Shown in pieces: positions 8,682 through 18,218 of a stretch of 64,000 nucleotides of DNA (position 1 is the stretch's first letter; the number at the start of each line of letters is the position of its first letter). A program made the position numbers and the translations under genes. Source of the stretch: AP-15 sp963700185 (GTDB lineage: Bacteria; Pseudomonadota; Alphaproteobacteria; ATCC43930; CGMCC-115725); NCBI GenBank assembly GCA_963700185.1, contig CAVOWP010000022.1, positions 154,735 to 218,734 on the forward strand, written 5' to 3'. The notes beneath the pieces are model-generated. The model had not been told where the DNA came from. It saw only the letters and a list, made by a program, of their open reading frames with translations, and made no database searches.

Positions 8682-9389
8682 TCAGCCGCGGTGGACAGTG
8701 CTGCGCTGCAAGCCCTCGCTCAGGCGAGAACGGCGTTCTCTGCGCGAACCACGCGCCGCATGGGCCTGGTGACCCGATTTTGCCGCCGAACCGTTGACCT
8801 GAACCCATCCATGGTCGGGATCGAATTTTTGCGCATATCCGCCGGCCAAAATATCAAACGCTTTATGCGCGTGGGCCTTAAGGTCGATGCCCCCATTGGC
8901 ATGCTGATGCGCGAACCAGTTGGGCGTGATGAAATCCGTCACGAGGACGTCACCGATCTTGTAGCCGTACTGGTCGCTTTCGACCGGGTCGCAGACCTCG
9001 CCCGCCCAGAAGACGCCTTTGGGATCCTGATAGGCGCTGTTCAGCCAAGGATCCACCGCCATCTCGCAGAGCTCGTGGGTTGCTCCGACGCTGACGCTCG
9101 CATTGTCGGCGTTGAGCGTCTTCACGAACACCTTGGAGATCGGCAAACCCTCATTTGTCAGATCATGATAGGCGAGCGCTCCGGCTTGGTCGCTATTGTC
9201 CAGAAAGACGAGCCACCAGCTGCCAGCGGAGGGCATCTGGTGTTTGGGGACAAAAGTGAAGGTGGCGGCGTCGACGCCCCAGACCGGTCTCAAATCCTTG
9301 TTCCACTGCTGGTCGAAGGCAGGGATCATCTTCTGAACGTCGGCGTCGGACATGACGGTCGACTCGTTCATTACGGCGATTTGCGGCAT
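8682..9389 (-). CDS. unknown protein with HELCE motif
   Basis: A 235-residue protein I do not recognise. It has no signal peptide and starts MPQIAVMNESTVMSD after a GGAGA site. The segment GATHELCEMAVDP (His105, Glu106, Glu109, Asp113) resembles a metallopeptidase-type metal site, but the second His of HExxH is absent; a later NWFAHQHANGG could add ligands. The last 35 residues are Arg/Ser-rich and low in complexity. Metal binding is inferred from these residues only. Confidence 0.65.
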   Translation of the reverse strand: MPQIAVMNESTVMSDADVQKMIPAFDQQWNKDLRPVWGVDAATFTFVPKHQMPSAGSWWLVFLDNSDQAGALAYHDLTNEGLPISKVFVKTLNADNASVSVGATHELCEMAVDPWLNSAYQDPKGVFWAGEVCDPVESDQYGYKIGDVLVTDFITPNWFAHQHANGGIDLKAHAHKAFDILAGGYAQKFDPDHGWVQVNGSAAKSGHQAHAARGSRRERRSRLSEGLQRSTVHRG

Positions 9390-9756
9390 TGATGTCTCCG
9401 TTGTCGCGGGTTTGCACCAGCCCCGGAACGGATGTTTCCCGCATCCTCTTTCTCGGGGCTACCCGCCTTGCAAATAGCGCACTACGCACAAAAGACGTGT
9501 GAGGCGCCTCACATTCATCGGCAAATTTGTCTGCGGCAGAGACGGCATTTGGAAACAGCCAGCTTTCTAACTGGAGATCGTTCGAGAAGTTCGAAAAGCG
9601 GTGCGCTGGGTCCCGGCTTTCGCCGGGAAGGCGAATATGGGATGTGCATCCGAGCCTTCGTCTCGATTTTCTTTACGCGCAACAATGGGATGATTTCGGT
9701 GGCAAAGTGACAGTTGCAGTGCCTTGAACGCTAGCTCTCGCCGGGCAGACGAAAGT
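9390..9756. other. intergenic region with a short repeat
   Basis: No gene is supported here. The only clear structure is the hairpin TCCCGGCTTTCGCCGGGA at 9611-9628, preceded by TGGG. Copies of this element occur at 45938-45955 and, degenerate, near 15598. Confidence 0.5.
9603..9640. repeat. TGGGTCCCGGC-TTTCG-CCGGGA dispersed hairpin
   Basis: The core TCCCGG-CTTTCG-CCGGGA at 9611-9628 is a short hairpin of a dispersed type. A near-identical copy lies at 45938-45955 and a diverged one (GATCCCGGCTTTCGTCGG) at the start of the TonB-like gene. Confidence 0.55.
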
Positions 9757-10803
9757 CTATCCCAGCCGGTAGAATTTTGTCGCTGTGCCGGCGAAGAGTG
9801 CGGCTTTCTCGGCGGCGGAACAGCCGGCGGCGATGCGCTTGAAGGCGTTCCACAGCGCGGCATAGCCGCAGCTGCCTTTATCGACCGGGAAGTTGCTCTC
9901 GAACATCGCGCGGTCGGGGCCGAAGGCGGCGATGCAGGTTTCGATATAGGGTCGCCACGCGGCGGCGAGGTCTTCCGAGCTCGGCGGCAGTTCGTGCGTG
10001 TGGAGGTCGAAGCCGAACATCCGCATTCCGAGCCCGCCCAGCTTGACATGGACATTGGGGCAGCCCGCGAGTTCGCGAATACGCCCGCTCCATTCGGCGA
10101 ACACCTCGTCGCGCTTGCCGGCGTAGCGGCCGAGGCCGATCAGGCCGCCGACATGGTCGAGCACGATTTTCGTCGCTGGAAACGCGCGCGCCAGATCGAC
10201 CAGTTCGTCGAGCTGGGTGTGATACATCCACGCGTCGAAGCTGAGGCCGAGCGGCGCCAGGCGGGCGAAACCTTCGCGCACCCGCGGGTCGCTAAGCAGG
10301 CCTTCCGGCCGGGTGACCATCGACCCCCATGCCGCTTGATCGGGATGCGAGGCGGTGATGAAGCGGATGCCGCGGAACCGGCCGCCGCCGGCCATGATCA
10401 TCGCCTCGAGCACCTTCTCGATCGCTGCGCCGAGCGTCAAATCGGCATAGCCGACGATACCGGCGCAGACCTGCGTCTTACCATAGGTCCCGCTTGCAGC
10501 CATCGCCGCGACCCCGTTGGCGAATTCGATCTCACCGACCGGGCGCAACTCGGCGGGTGCTGTTGCGCGGTGCATCGACAGCCATTCGATGTAAACAGTC
10601 GCAGTGATATTGTGGCCGGTGCCGAGATCGGCGAGCAGTTCCGGCAGCAGGTAGCGGCCGGTCTCCGGGCGATCGACCAGGTGATGGTGCGGGTCGACGA
10701 TCGTCAGCTCGGGCTCGATGATCTCTTCGCGGCGCCGGTCGAGCCACTCCGGCCGGACCGGCAGGTGCAAGCTGGGCGGCGCCGCGTTTGTCGCGGATTG
10801 CAT
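9757..10803 (-). CDS. amidohydrolase family protein (COG3618 type)
   Basis: A 348-residue TIM-barrel metal-dependent hydrolase. The first metal motif is DPHHHLVD (His39-His41). Further conserved parts are GIRFITASHPD, FPATKIVLDHVGGL (a barrel-end His) and AMFESNFPVDKG (the catalytic Asp region). Family members hydrolyse lactones such as sugar-acid or 2-pyrone lactones. A 61-residue gene lies upstream on the same strand, 18 bp away. Confidence 0.87.
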   Translation of the reverse strand: MQSATNAAPPSLHLPVRPEWLDRRREEIIEPELTIVDPHHHLVDRPETGRYLLPELLADLGTGHNITATVYIEWLSMHRATAPAELRPVGEIEFANGVAAMAASGTYGKTQVCAGIVGYADLTLGAAIEKVLEAMIMAGGGRFRGIRFITASHPDQAAWGSMVTRPEGLLSDPRVREGFARLAPLGLSFDAWMYHTQLDELVDLARAFPATKIVLDHVGGLIGLGRYAGKRDEVFAEWSGRIRELAGCPNVHVKLGGLGMRMFGFDLHTHELPPSSEDLAAAWRPYIETCIAAFGPDRAMFESNFPVDKGSCGYAALWNAFKRIAAGCSAAEKAALFAGTATKFYRLG

Positions 10804-10821
10804 CGGCCCCTCCCAGCTAGT

Positions 10822-11007
10822 TCACTGCAGTGTGTCGGTTTCGCAGCTGCCGGTGCGCCCGACGGCGCGCTCCGCCAGACGGTCGTACCCTTCCGCGATA
10901 TCGAACATGATCCGCCTTGCCTCGGGGTCGGTCATGATTTCGGCGATGGTCCGAGTTTCTTCGGCGCGGCTCCACCAGTGTTCGACGTCATCCACCAGAG
11001 TCTTCAT
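10822..11007 (-). CDS. small conserved hypothetical protein
   Basis: A 61-residue soluble protein, largely helical: MKTLVDDVEHWWSRAEETRT then IAEIMTDPEARRIMFDIAEGYDRLAERA. Proteins with the same W-x-x-RAEE ... DPEA-R ... IAEGYDRLAERA layout are common, unassigned small proteins in rhizobia and relatives. I chose the ATG at 11007, which has GGAGG seven bases upstream; a GTG two codons earlier would overlap that site. Confidence 0.75.
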   Translation of the reverse strand: MKTLVDDVEHWWSRAEETRTIAEIMTDPEARRIMFDIAEGYDRLAERAVGRTGSCETDTLQ

Positions 11008-11070
11008 TTGCACACCTCCGCCACCGATCGAATCCTATCGCCGATCCTGGGTGCGGTCATCAAAATTGCG

Positions 11071-11551
11071 CTACAATTTGCCGCGGGCATATTTCCGGTA
11101 GTGAACGAGCAAGAGCGCGACAAGTTGCTCGCAGCCGTCGCGATCCATTCCGTCGAACCGCGCGGGCAGCGGGCTGTCGAGGTCGAGCACACCCAAGACG
11201 CTGCCGTCCTTGATCAGCGGCACGACGAGTTCGGAGCGCGAATCCGGGTCGCACACGATGTGGCCTGGGAAATCGTGAACGTCGGGCACCAGGACTGATG
11301 TGGCCTCGAGCGGCGGCGGCGCCGCACACTCCCTTGCCGATACGGATCCGCACAGATGCGGGCTTGCCTTGGAACGGGCCGAGCACCAGCTCCTCGCCGT
11401 TGCAGAAATAAAACCCGGCCCAGTTGAGGTTCGGCAATCCGTGATAGATCAGCGCGGCCGTATTGGCGGCGTTAGCGATCGGATCGGGTTCCCCGGCGAT
11501 CAGCGCCGCAAGCTGCCGCGCGAGATCACGATAGAGCTCCGGCTTCTCCAT
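11071..11551 (-). pseudogene. GAF-domain free methionine-(R)-sulfoxide reductase-like gene, +1 frameshift
   Basis: The N-terminal half (MEKPELYRDLARQLAALIAG ... NLNWAGFYF ... GKGVCGAAAAR) and the C-terminal half (VPDVHDFPGHIVCDPDSRSE ... VLGVLDLDSP) are both typical of the fRMsr/YebR GAF family, including the Cys of GVCG and the Cys of HIVCD. They lie in different frames. Removing one G at about 11302-11307 restores AAARATSVLVPDVH, so this is a +1 insertion, either a recent mutation or a sequence error. The intact protein would reduce free methionine sulfoxide in the cytoplasm. Confidence 0.82.
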
Positions 11552-11648
11552 GGGGGTCACCTCGGATCCTCGCCACGCGGCGCCGCGCCGATGCTGGCTT
11601 GGCGGCCCCAGCGCCTATATGATTAAGCGCCACTATCCGCGGCTTACA

Positions 11649-13322
11649 ATGCTGCTCGGCCTCAATATTCGCGACATTGTACTGATCGACCGCCTCGACC
11701 TCGCCCTCCGTCCCGGCCTCTGCGTGCTGACTGGCGAGACCGGCGCCGGCAAGTCGATCCTGCTCGATGCGCTGGGTCTGGCGCTCGGCAAGCGGGCGGA
11801 GAGCGGGCTGGTGCGTCCGCGGGCTCAGCAGGCCGCGGTATCGGCGGAATTCTCGGTCGGGCGCAACCATCCGGCGCACGCAATCCTGCGCGAGGCCGGG
11901 CTCGACGCCGACGGCGAGGCGATCGTATTGCGCCGGCTGGTTGGCTCCGACGGGCGGAGCCGCGCCTTTGTCAACGACGAGCCGGCGAGCGTCGGGTTGT
12001 TGCGCCAGCTCGGCGACAGCCTGGTCGAGATCCAGGGCCAGTTCGAGCAGCGCGGGCTGCTCGATCCCGCCAACCACCGCATGATCCTCGACGCCTTCGC
12101 CGAGCACAGCGTGACCCCGAACGCGCTCGCAAACGCCTGGCACGACCGGCGCGAAGCGAGGCAGCGCGAAACCGAAGCGGCGCAGCAGCTCGCGGCGAGC
12201 CGCGACGAAGAAGACCTGTTGCGCCACCATCTGGCCGAGCTCGATTCGCTGGCGCCGGAAGAAGACGAGGAGGATCGCCTGGCCGCCCGGCGCAGGTTGT
12301 TGCAGAGCGCCGAACGGCTGGCCGAAACCCTGACAGAGGTGATCGCCGAACTCGACGGCAGCTCCGGTGCGCAAGCCGCGCTCGCCCGCGCGGCGCGCCG
12401 CCTCGAGCGCGCCCGCAATCGCGCTCAAGGGCTGCTCGATGCGGCCTTCGCGGCGACCGAGCGGGCTGCGGCGGAAACCGCCGAAGCGCTCGCGGCGCTC
12501 GAGGCGACGGCGCGCCAGCTCGAACTCGATCCGCGCGAGCTGGAGAAAGTGGAAGAGAGGCTGTTCGCGCTGCGTGCGACTGCTCGCAAGCACCAGGTGA
12601 CGATTGCCGACCTGCCGGCATTGCGAGAACGGATGGCGGTCCGGCTCGCCGAGATCGAAGCCGGCGCCGGAAATGTCGAACATCTCGTCCGGGCTACCGC
12701 CGAAGCGCGCGCCCGTTTTATTTCAACCGCCGAGGCCGTGTCTCGCGGGCGAGCGGCCGCCGCGGCTCGGCTCGATGCGGGTGTCACGTCCGAATTGAAG
12801 CCGCTGCGGCTAGATAAGGCGCGGTTCCGCACCGTGCTGACCCCGCTCGCCGAGCCCGATTGGGGCGAGCACGGCTGTGAGCGCGTGCATTTCGAGGTGG
12901 CGACCAACCCCGGTGGGGGTTTTGGTCCGCTGGCGCGTATCGCCTCGGGCGGCGAGCTGTCGCGCTTCATGCTGGCGCTGAAGCTGGTGCTCGCCGACAC
13001 CTCCTCGGTGCCGACCCTGATCTTCGACGAGGTCGACAGCGGGATCGGCGGCGCCGTTGCGGCGGCGGTCGGCGAGCGCCTGCAGCGGCTGGGCACAAAT
13101 CTGCAGGTTCTCGTCGTAACACATTCGCCGCAGGTCGCGGCGCGGGGGGCCTATCACTGGCGCGTCGCAAAGAGCCTCGCCGCGCGCGAAACCGTGACCC
13201 GCGTCGAAGAGCTCGACGAGGATACCAGGCAGGAGGAGATCGCCCGCATGCTGTCCGGCCGCAACATCACCGCCGAGGCGCGCGCCGCGGCGGCGAGCCT
13301 AATCGCCGGAGGCCGCGCATGA
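11649..13322 (+). CDS. recN: DNA repair protein RecN
   Basis: An SMC-like ATPase of 557 residues that acts in double-strand break repair. The Walker A motif GETGAGKSILLDALG is near the N-terminus, then come coiled-coil stretches rich in Glu, Arg and Ala, and the C-terminal ABC signature ASGGELSRFMLALK, Walker B LIFDEVDSGIGG and the switch VVTHSPQVAA. The ATG at 11649 (MLLGLNIRDIVLIDRL) gives the normal family N-terminus; upstream codons in the open frame overlap the GAF gene. Its stop overlaps the ligA start (ATGA). Confidence 0.96.
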   Translation: MLLGLNIRDIVLIDRLDLALRPGLCVLTGETGAGKSILLDALGLALGKRAESGLVRPRAQQAAVSAEFSVGRNHPAHAILREAGLDADGEAIVLRRLVGSDGRSRAFVNDEPASVGLLRQLGDSLVEIQGQFEQRGLLDPANHRMILDAFAEHSVTPNALANAWHDRREARQRETEAAQQLAASRDEEDLLRHHLAELDSLAPEEDEEDRLAARRRLLQSAERLAETLTEVIAELDGSSGAQAALARAARRLERARNRAQGLLDAAFAATERAAAETAEALAALEATARQLELDPRELEKVEERLFALRATARKHQVTIADLPALRERMAVRLAEIEAGAGNVEHLVRATAEARARFISTAEAVSRGRAAAAARLDAGVTSELKPLRLDKARFRTVLTPLAEPDWGEHGCERVHFEVATNPGGGFGPLARIASGGELSRFMLALKLVLADTSSVPTLIFDEVDSGIGGAVAAAVGERLQRLGTNLQVLVVTHSPQVAARGAYHWRVAKSLAARETVTRVEELDEDTRQEEIARMLSGRNITAEARAAAASLIAGGRA

Positions 13323-15457
13323 GCGTTTCGACCGCCTCGCGGCGGCGCCGTGAGGAGCCGGAGTTGCAGCCGGTTGATGCACTTGCCGCGGACGAGGCCC
13401 GGGCCGAGCTCGCCTCGCTGGCAGAGGAGATCAAGCGCCACGACCGGCTCTACTACACCGACGCGGCACCCGAGATTTCCGATGCCGATTACGACGCGCT
13501 GCGCCGCCGCAATACCGAGATCGAAGCCCGCTTCCCTGAGCTGATCCGCGCCGACAGCCCGACGCGCCGGGTCGGCGCCGCCCCCGCTGCCGGGTTCGCC
13601 AAGGTCACCCATTCTCGGCCGATGTTGTCGCTCGAGAACGCGTTCGAAGAACAGGATGTGCGCGATTTCTTTGCCGGGGTGCGCAATTTCTTCCGGCGGA
13701 CGGCGACCGAGGCGCTCGTCTCCGAGGACAAGATCGCGATCATGGCCGAGCCCAAGATCGACGGGCTGTCGATCGCGCTCAGCTACCGGGATGGCCGTCT
13801 CGTGCTGGGGGCTACGCGCGGCGACGGCACCACTGGCGAGAATGTGACCGCGAACATTCGCACGCTCGACACCGTGCCCGAAACCCTCGCGGGCAAGGGC
13901 TGGCCCGAGGCGGTGGAAATCCGCGGCGAGGTCTATCTCGAGCGCGCCGGCTTCTTCGCGTTGAACGAGGAGAGGGCGGCGGCCGGCGAGTCGGTTTTCG
14001 CCAATCCGCGCAACGCCGCGGCCGGCTCGTTGCGCCAGCTCGATCCGACGATCACCGCACGACGGCCTCTCAAATTTTTCGCCTATGCCTGGGGCGAGGC
14101 GAGCGCGCCGTTCGCTCGCACCCATGACGAGGCGCTCACGCGGTTTCATGACTGGGGCTTTTCGGTAAATCCGCGCTCGCGGCTGTGCCATGGCGTCGAT
14201 GAGGCGCTCGCTTATTACCGCGATATTGCGGCCGAGCGCGCAGAACTGGCCTACGACATCGACGGCGTCGTCTACAAGGTCAACGATCTCGCGCTGCAGG
14301 ACCGGCTCGGCATGGTGAGCCGCGCGCCGCGCTGGGCGGTCGCGCAGAAATTCCCGGCGCAGCAGGCCCAGACGGTATTGCGCGACATCTCGATCCAGGT
14401 CGGCCGTCAGGGCTCGTTGACCCCGGTGGCGATGCTCGAGCCGATCACGGTCGGCGGCGTCGTCGTGCAGCGCGCCACGTTGCACAACGAAGATGAGATC
14501 CAGCGCAAGGACGTCCGCATCGGCGACACCGTTGTCGTGCAGCGCGCCGGCGACGTGATCCCGCAGATCGTCTCGGTCGCGCTCGACCGCCGCCCCAAGG
14601 ACGCGGTGCCGTACCAGTTTCCGGACCACTGCCCGATCTGCGGCAGTCTCGCGGTTCGCGAGCCGGGCCAGGTGGCGCGGCGCTGCACCGGCGGGTTGAT
14701 CTGCGCTGCGCAGGCGGTCGAGCGGTTGCGGCATTTCGTGTCGCGCCATTGCTTCGACATCGAGGGGCTCGGCGAGAAGCACATCACCGCCTTTTGGCAG
14801 GACAGGCTGATCCGCCAGCCGGGCGACATCTTCCGCCTCGACCCCGGGGTGATCGCCAAGCGCGAAGGCTGGGGCGAACTCAGTGCGCGCAACCTGATGG
14901 CCGCGATTGACGAGCGCCGGCGAATTTCGCTCGAGCGCTTTATTAATGCCCTCGGCATTCCGCAGGTCGGCGAGGCGACGGCACGGCTCCTCGCGCGGCA
15001 TTACCGCTCGCTCGCGGCTTGGCGGCGCGAGATGGAAGCGGCGCAGGACCCGGAGAGCGAGGCGCGGGCGGCGCTTCTCGACATCCACGGCATCGGCGAG
15101 GACATGGCCGCCGACATTCTCGGTTTTTTTGCCGAGCCGCATAACCGCGCCGTGCTGGACGACCTCGCGCGCGAGGTGGCGGTTCTCGACTACGAAGGCC
15201 CGGCGCAGCGCACCGCCTCGCCGCTCGCCGGCAAGACGATCGTTTTCACCGGGACATTGGAGGCGATGAGCCGGTCCGAGGCGAAGGCCAGAGCCGAGGC
15301 TCTGGGGGCCAATGTCACCGGATCGGTGTCGGCCAAAACCGATTACGTCGTGGCCGGCGCCGATCCCGGCTCGAAGGCGACCAAGGCCACCGCGCTCGGC
15401 GTCACCTTGCTCGACGAGGGCGCTTGGCTCGCCCTCGCCGGCGACGCGGCGGGATGA
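13319..15457 (+). CDS. ligA: NAD+-dependent DNA ligase
   Basis: LigA seals nicks in replication and repair using NAD+. Order of domains in 712 residues: Ia domain (HDRLYYTDAAPEISDADYD), adenylation domain with the nucleophile Lys146 in AEPKIDGLS, OB domain, the Cys4 zinc finger around HCPICGS...RRCTGGLICAAQ, helix-hairpin-helix repeats, and a C-terminal BRCT domain starting PLAGKTIVFTGTLEAMSR. It overlaps recN by 4 bp, so the two are co-translated. Confidence 0.97.
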   Translation: MSVSTASRRRREEPELQPVDALAADEARAELASLAEEIKRHDRLYYTDAAPEISDADYDALRRRNTEIEARFPELIRADSPTRRVGAAPAAGFAKVTHSRPMLSLENAFEEQDVRDFFAGVRNFFRRTATEALVSEDKIAIMAEPKIDGLSIALSYRDGRLVLGATRGDGTTGENVTANIRTLDTVPETLAGKGWPEAVEIRGEVYLERAGFFALNEERAAAGESVFANPRNAAAGSLRQLDPTITARRPLKFFAYAWGEASAPFARTHDEALTRFHDWGFSVNPRSRLCHGVDEALAYYRDIAAERAELAYDIDGVVYKVNDLALQDRLGMVSRAPRWAVAQKFPAQQAQTVLRDISIQVGRQGSLTPVAMLEPITVGGVVVQRATLHNEDEIQRKDVRIGDTVVVQRAGDVIPQIVSVALDRRPKDAVPYQFPDHCPICGSLAVREPGQVARRCTGGLICAAQAVERLRHFVSRHCFDIEGLGEKHITAFWQDRLIRQPGDIFRLDPGVIAKREGWGELSARNLMAAIDERRRISLERFINALGIPQVGEATARLLARHYRSLAAWRREMEAAQDPESEARAALLDIHGIGEDMAADILGFFAEPHNRAVLDDLAREVAVLDYEGPAQRTASPLAGKTIVFTGTLEAMSRSEAKARAEALGANVTGSVSAKTDYVVAGADPGSKATKATALGVTLLDEGAWLALAGDAAG

Positions 15458-15540
15458 TGGCATCAGGTGTTCGGCACTACTGACGAGGACCGTCTGGAGC
15501 CGATGCTCGGCCCGGGTGTGGCCCCGGTTGCCGAGAACGG

Positions 15541-15562
15541 AAAAGAGCCGGCGCTCTTTTTC
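15541..15562 (+). terminator. hairpin with T-run after ligA
   Basis: AAAAGAGC-CGGC-GCTCTTTT followed by T: a perfect 8-bp stem with a 4-nt loop and terminal U-tract, about 85 bp after the ligA stop. It could work in both directions. Its presence inside the 5' part of the next open frame argues that the TonB-like gene starts further downstream. Confidence 0.6.
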
Positions 15563-15595
15563 CTCACGTCGGCGGAGCCCGGTGCCTATGGATCG

Positions 15596-16492
15596 ATGGA
15601 TCCCGGCTTTCGTCGGCAATACGATAATAATGCGCTGCAGCCACCGGCGCCCTTCGAACGGGAACGGCAGCCCGATACACCCGGGTGGTGGAGCCGGCTG
15701 CGTGGGCCGGTCGGCTCGCTGGTGTTGCACCTGCTGCCGTTGGTACTGCTGATCAACTGGCCGATGTCGCCGCCCGCCGAGACCGAGCCGATACCCGTCC
15801 AGCTCGTGATGGAGCCGCCGCCAAAGGCAACGCCATCTCCTCCGGTACCGCAGCCAAAACCTACTCCGCCGCCACCGCGCGGCCGCCTCGCGTCGGAGGA
15901 TCTTGGCGACCCCGAGGCCAAAGAGGTCGACAAGCCGAAGGGCGACCCGCCCGCGGCCGAGAAACCAGCCAAGACCGAAACTTCACCCGCCGAGACGAAG
16001 CCACCCGAGAAGCCGCAGCAGACGGCGGCGCTGGCGCCACCGCCGCTGCCGCCGGCGAAACCCGATGCGCCAAAGCCCGACCCCGTTCCCAAACCCGCGC
16101 CAAAGCCGACGCCGGCGGCTCATCGAGTGCCTAAACCGATCGAAGAGCCGGGGAATTTGGCGCCCCGCCGGGGGAGGTTTCCCGGCCCCGCGGCAACCCG
16201 CGACGAGTACCTCGCCTATATGCATTCGCTGATCCGGCAGCATTACAATCTGCTGTCACAGGCCATGCTGGGCGACCGCCGCGGCATGACGGTCATCGAG
16301 TTCGTCGTTCTCGACGACGGCAAGATCGCGCTCCTCAAGATCCGGCGCGGTTCCGGCTACCCGGACATCGACAACCGGGTCGCCGAAATGATCGCCGCCG
16401 TCGGCCATTTCCCGCCCTTGCCCCAGTGGTTCCAGGGCCTCGCCATGCCCTTCGAATTCGGCTTCCCATTCCCCGAGGCCCTGCGGGAGTGA
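15596..16492 (+). CDS. TonB-like proline-rich energy-transducer protein
   Basis: A 298-residue protein with an N-terminal membrane anchor (GSLVLHLLPLVLLINWPM), a long Pro/Lys/Ala-rich linker with PKP and PPPP repeats spanning the periplasm, and a C-terminal TonB-like domain (MTVIEFVVLDDGKIALLKIRR ... DNRVAEMIAAVGHFPPLP). TonB-type proteins pass proton-motive energy to outer-membrane receptors; no ExbBD or receptor gene is nearby. The frame is open from a GTG at 15467, but that part contains a terminator hairpin and a dispersed repeat, so I prefer the ATG at 15596; the start is uncertain. Confidence 0.78.
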   Translation: MDPGFRRQYDNNALQPPAPFERERQPDTPGWWSRLRGPVGSLVLHLLPLVLLINWPMSPPAETEPIPVQLVMEPPPKATPSPPVPQPKPTPPPPRGRLASEDLGDPEAKEVDKPKGDPPAAEKPAKTETSPAETKPPEKPQQTAALAPPPLPPAKPDAPKPDPVPKPAPKPTPAAHRVPKPIEEPGNLAPRRGRFPGPAATRDEYLAYMHSLIRQHYNLLSQAMLGDRRGMTVIEFVVLDDGKIALLKIRRGSGYPDIDNRVAEMIAAVGHFPPLPQWFQGLAMPFEFGFPFPEALRE

Positions 16493-16496
16493 ATCC

Positions 16497-18218
16497 ATGA
16501 CCGTCCCGGTCGATCCGATCGTCACTTCGGTGATCCAGCATCGCCTCTTGGCGATCGTCGAGGAGATGGGCGAGGCGATGCTTCGCACCTCCTATTCGCA
16601 GATCCTCAATTCGAGCCGCGATTTCTCGACCGCGATCTGCGATCTCGACGGCAGGCTGATCGCGCAGGCCGAGCACGTGCCGATCCATGTCGGCGCGCTG
16701 CCTTTTGCCGCGAAGGCGATGACCGAGTTCTTTGGCGACGACATCCATAAGGGCGATGTCTTTCTGCTCAACGATCCGTACCACGGCGGCAACCACCTGC
16801 CCGACCTGACCGCGTTCGTACCTGTGTTCGAGGGGGGCGGGCCGCGATTCTGGTCGATCAACCGGGCGCATCAGAGCGATATCGGCGGCGCGACTCACGG
16901 CGCCTACAACGCCGCCGCGACCGACATCTGGCAGGAAGGCATCCGTATCACGCCACTGCGGCTCTACGATCGCGGCGAGGTGCGCCGGGACCTTCTCGAA
17001 ATGATCTCGACCAACGTCCGGCACCCGCGCGACTTCCGGGGCGATCTGGCGGCGATGATCGGGTCGGCGCATGTCGGCGAGCGGCGCCTGTTGGGATTGG
17101 CGGCGGAATTCGGCTGGCCGCTCGCCAATGCGGCGATCGAGGCGGTGCTCGACGGCGCCGAGCGCCAAACTCGCGCCGTCATCGCCGGATGGCGGGACGG
17201 CGTCTACCAGGGCGAGGCGCTGCTCGACGACGACGGCCGCGGCAACAGTGACATCCATATCCGCGCGACGGTCACCAAGCGCGGCAGCGATCTGACGATC
17301 GATCTCTCCGACTCGCACGAGCAGGTGACGAGCTTCATCAACTCGTCCTACCCGAACATGTATTCCTCGGTCGTCGTCGCGCTGTCCTACCTGATCGACC
17401 CGGATACGCCAAAGAACGACGGCACCTTCCGCCCGCTGAAAGTCGTCGCGAAACCGGGCACGGTGGTGTGGGCCAACCCCGGGGCGCCGGTGACCCTGGC
17501 GACCAACCATTGCGGCCAGGAGATCATCGAGGCGATTATCAAGGCATTGGCGCCGGCCTGCTCCGACCGCGCGATGGCCGGCTGGGGCCGCCGCTTCCGC
17601 ATCGCCATTCAAGGGAAGGATCCGCGATCCGATAAGCCGTTCATCTGGCATTTCTTTCAGGCGCGGCCCGGCGGTGGGGCGTCGCCGGCAGGGGACGGCT
17701 GGCCGGGCGCCGGCGAATGGCAGGCCGCGGGCGGAATCAAATTCGGCAGTCTCGAAGTCACCGAGGTGCGCTTCCCGTTGTTCTTCCGCCGCCACGAGTT
17801 CCGCCCCGATTCCGGCGGTGAAGGCAAATTCCGCGGCGGTCCCGGCGGGGTCGTCGAGATGGTCGTCGAAACCGCCGAGCCGGCGGTCGGCAACACCGCC
17901 GGAGACGGCGTGCGGCACGGCGCCTGCGGCATCCTCGGCGGCGCGGACGGTCTGCCGCACCGCTATATGCTTTATTCCGATGGTCGGCCGCCGCGCGCTA
18001 TCAAGACCAAGGAAGTCGGCGTGGTGATTCACCCCGATGATTTGCTGATCCTCGAATCCGGGGGCGGCGGCGGTTGGGGCCATCCGGCCGAGCGCGACCC
18101 TGCTGCGGTCGCGAGCGACATTGAAAATGGGTTCGTCACCAACGGCGAAGCAACCCTCACCCACCGAGCGCCGCGCGCTCGGTCCCTCCTCTCCCGCGGT
18201 GCGGGAGAGGAGCTTTGA
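16497..18218 (+). CDS. hydantoinase B/oxoprolinase family protein
   Basis: Subunit B (HyuB type) of a hydantoinase/5-oxoprolinase/acetone-carboxylase-like enzyme, 573 residues. Conserved parts are VIQHRLLAIVEEMGEAMLRT, the DPYHGGNHLPD metal-site segment, INRAHQSDIGG, SGGEGKFRGG and the C-terminal ESGGGGGWGHPAERD, after which the family normally ends. Residues 553-573 (LTHRAPRARSLLSRGAG...) are encoded by a palindromic repeat. It starts 4 bp after the TonB-like gene and precedes the A subunit, the reverse of the usual A-B order. Confidence 0.93.
   Translation: MTVPVDPIVTSVIQHRLLAIVEEMGEAMLRTSYSQILNSSRDFSTAICDLDGRLIAQAEHVPIHVGALPFAAKAMTEFFGDDIHKGDVFLLNDPYHGGNHLPDLTAFVPVFEGGGPRFWSINRAHQSDIGGATHGAYNAAATDIWQEGIRITPLRLYDRGEVRRDLLEMISTNVRHPRDFRGDLAAMIGSAHVGERRLLGLAAEFGWPLANAAIEAVLDGAERQTRAVIAGWRDGVYQGEALLDDDGRGNSDIHIRATVTKRGSDLTIDLSDSHEQVTSFINSSYPNMYSSVVVALSYLIDPDTPKNDGTFRPLKVVAKPGTVVWANPGAPVTLATNHCGQEIIEAIIKALAPACSDRAMAGWGRRFRIAIQGKDPRSDKPFIWHFFQARPGGGASPAGDGWPGAGEWQAAGGIKFGSLEVTEVRFPLFFRRHEFRPDSGGEGKFRGGPGGVVEMVVETAEPAVGNTAGDGVRHGACGILGGADGLPHRYMLYSDGRPPRAIKTKEVGVVIHPDDLLILESGGGGGWGHPAERDPAAVASDIENGFVTNGEATLTHRAPRARSLLSRGAGEEL

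Noticed and set aside
9724..11298. 524-codon open frame on the plus strand
   Set aside because: Antisense to the amidohydrolase and the frameshifted GAF gene; no domain recognised.
13154..15730. 858-codon open frame on the minus strand
   Set aside because: It is antisense to recN and ligA, both with clear family motifs. Long antisense frames are common in such G+C-rich genes.
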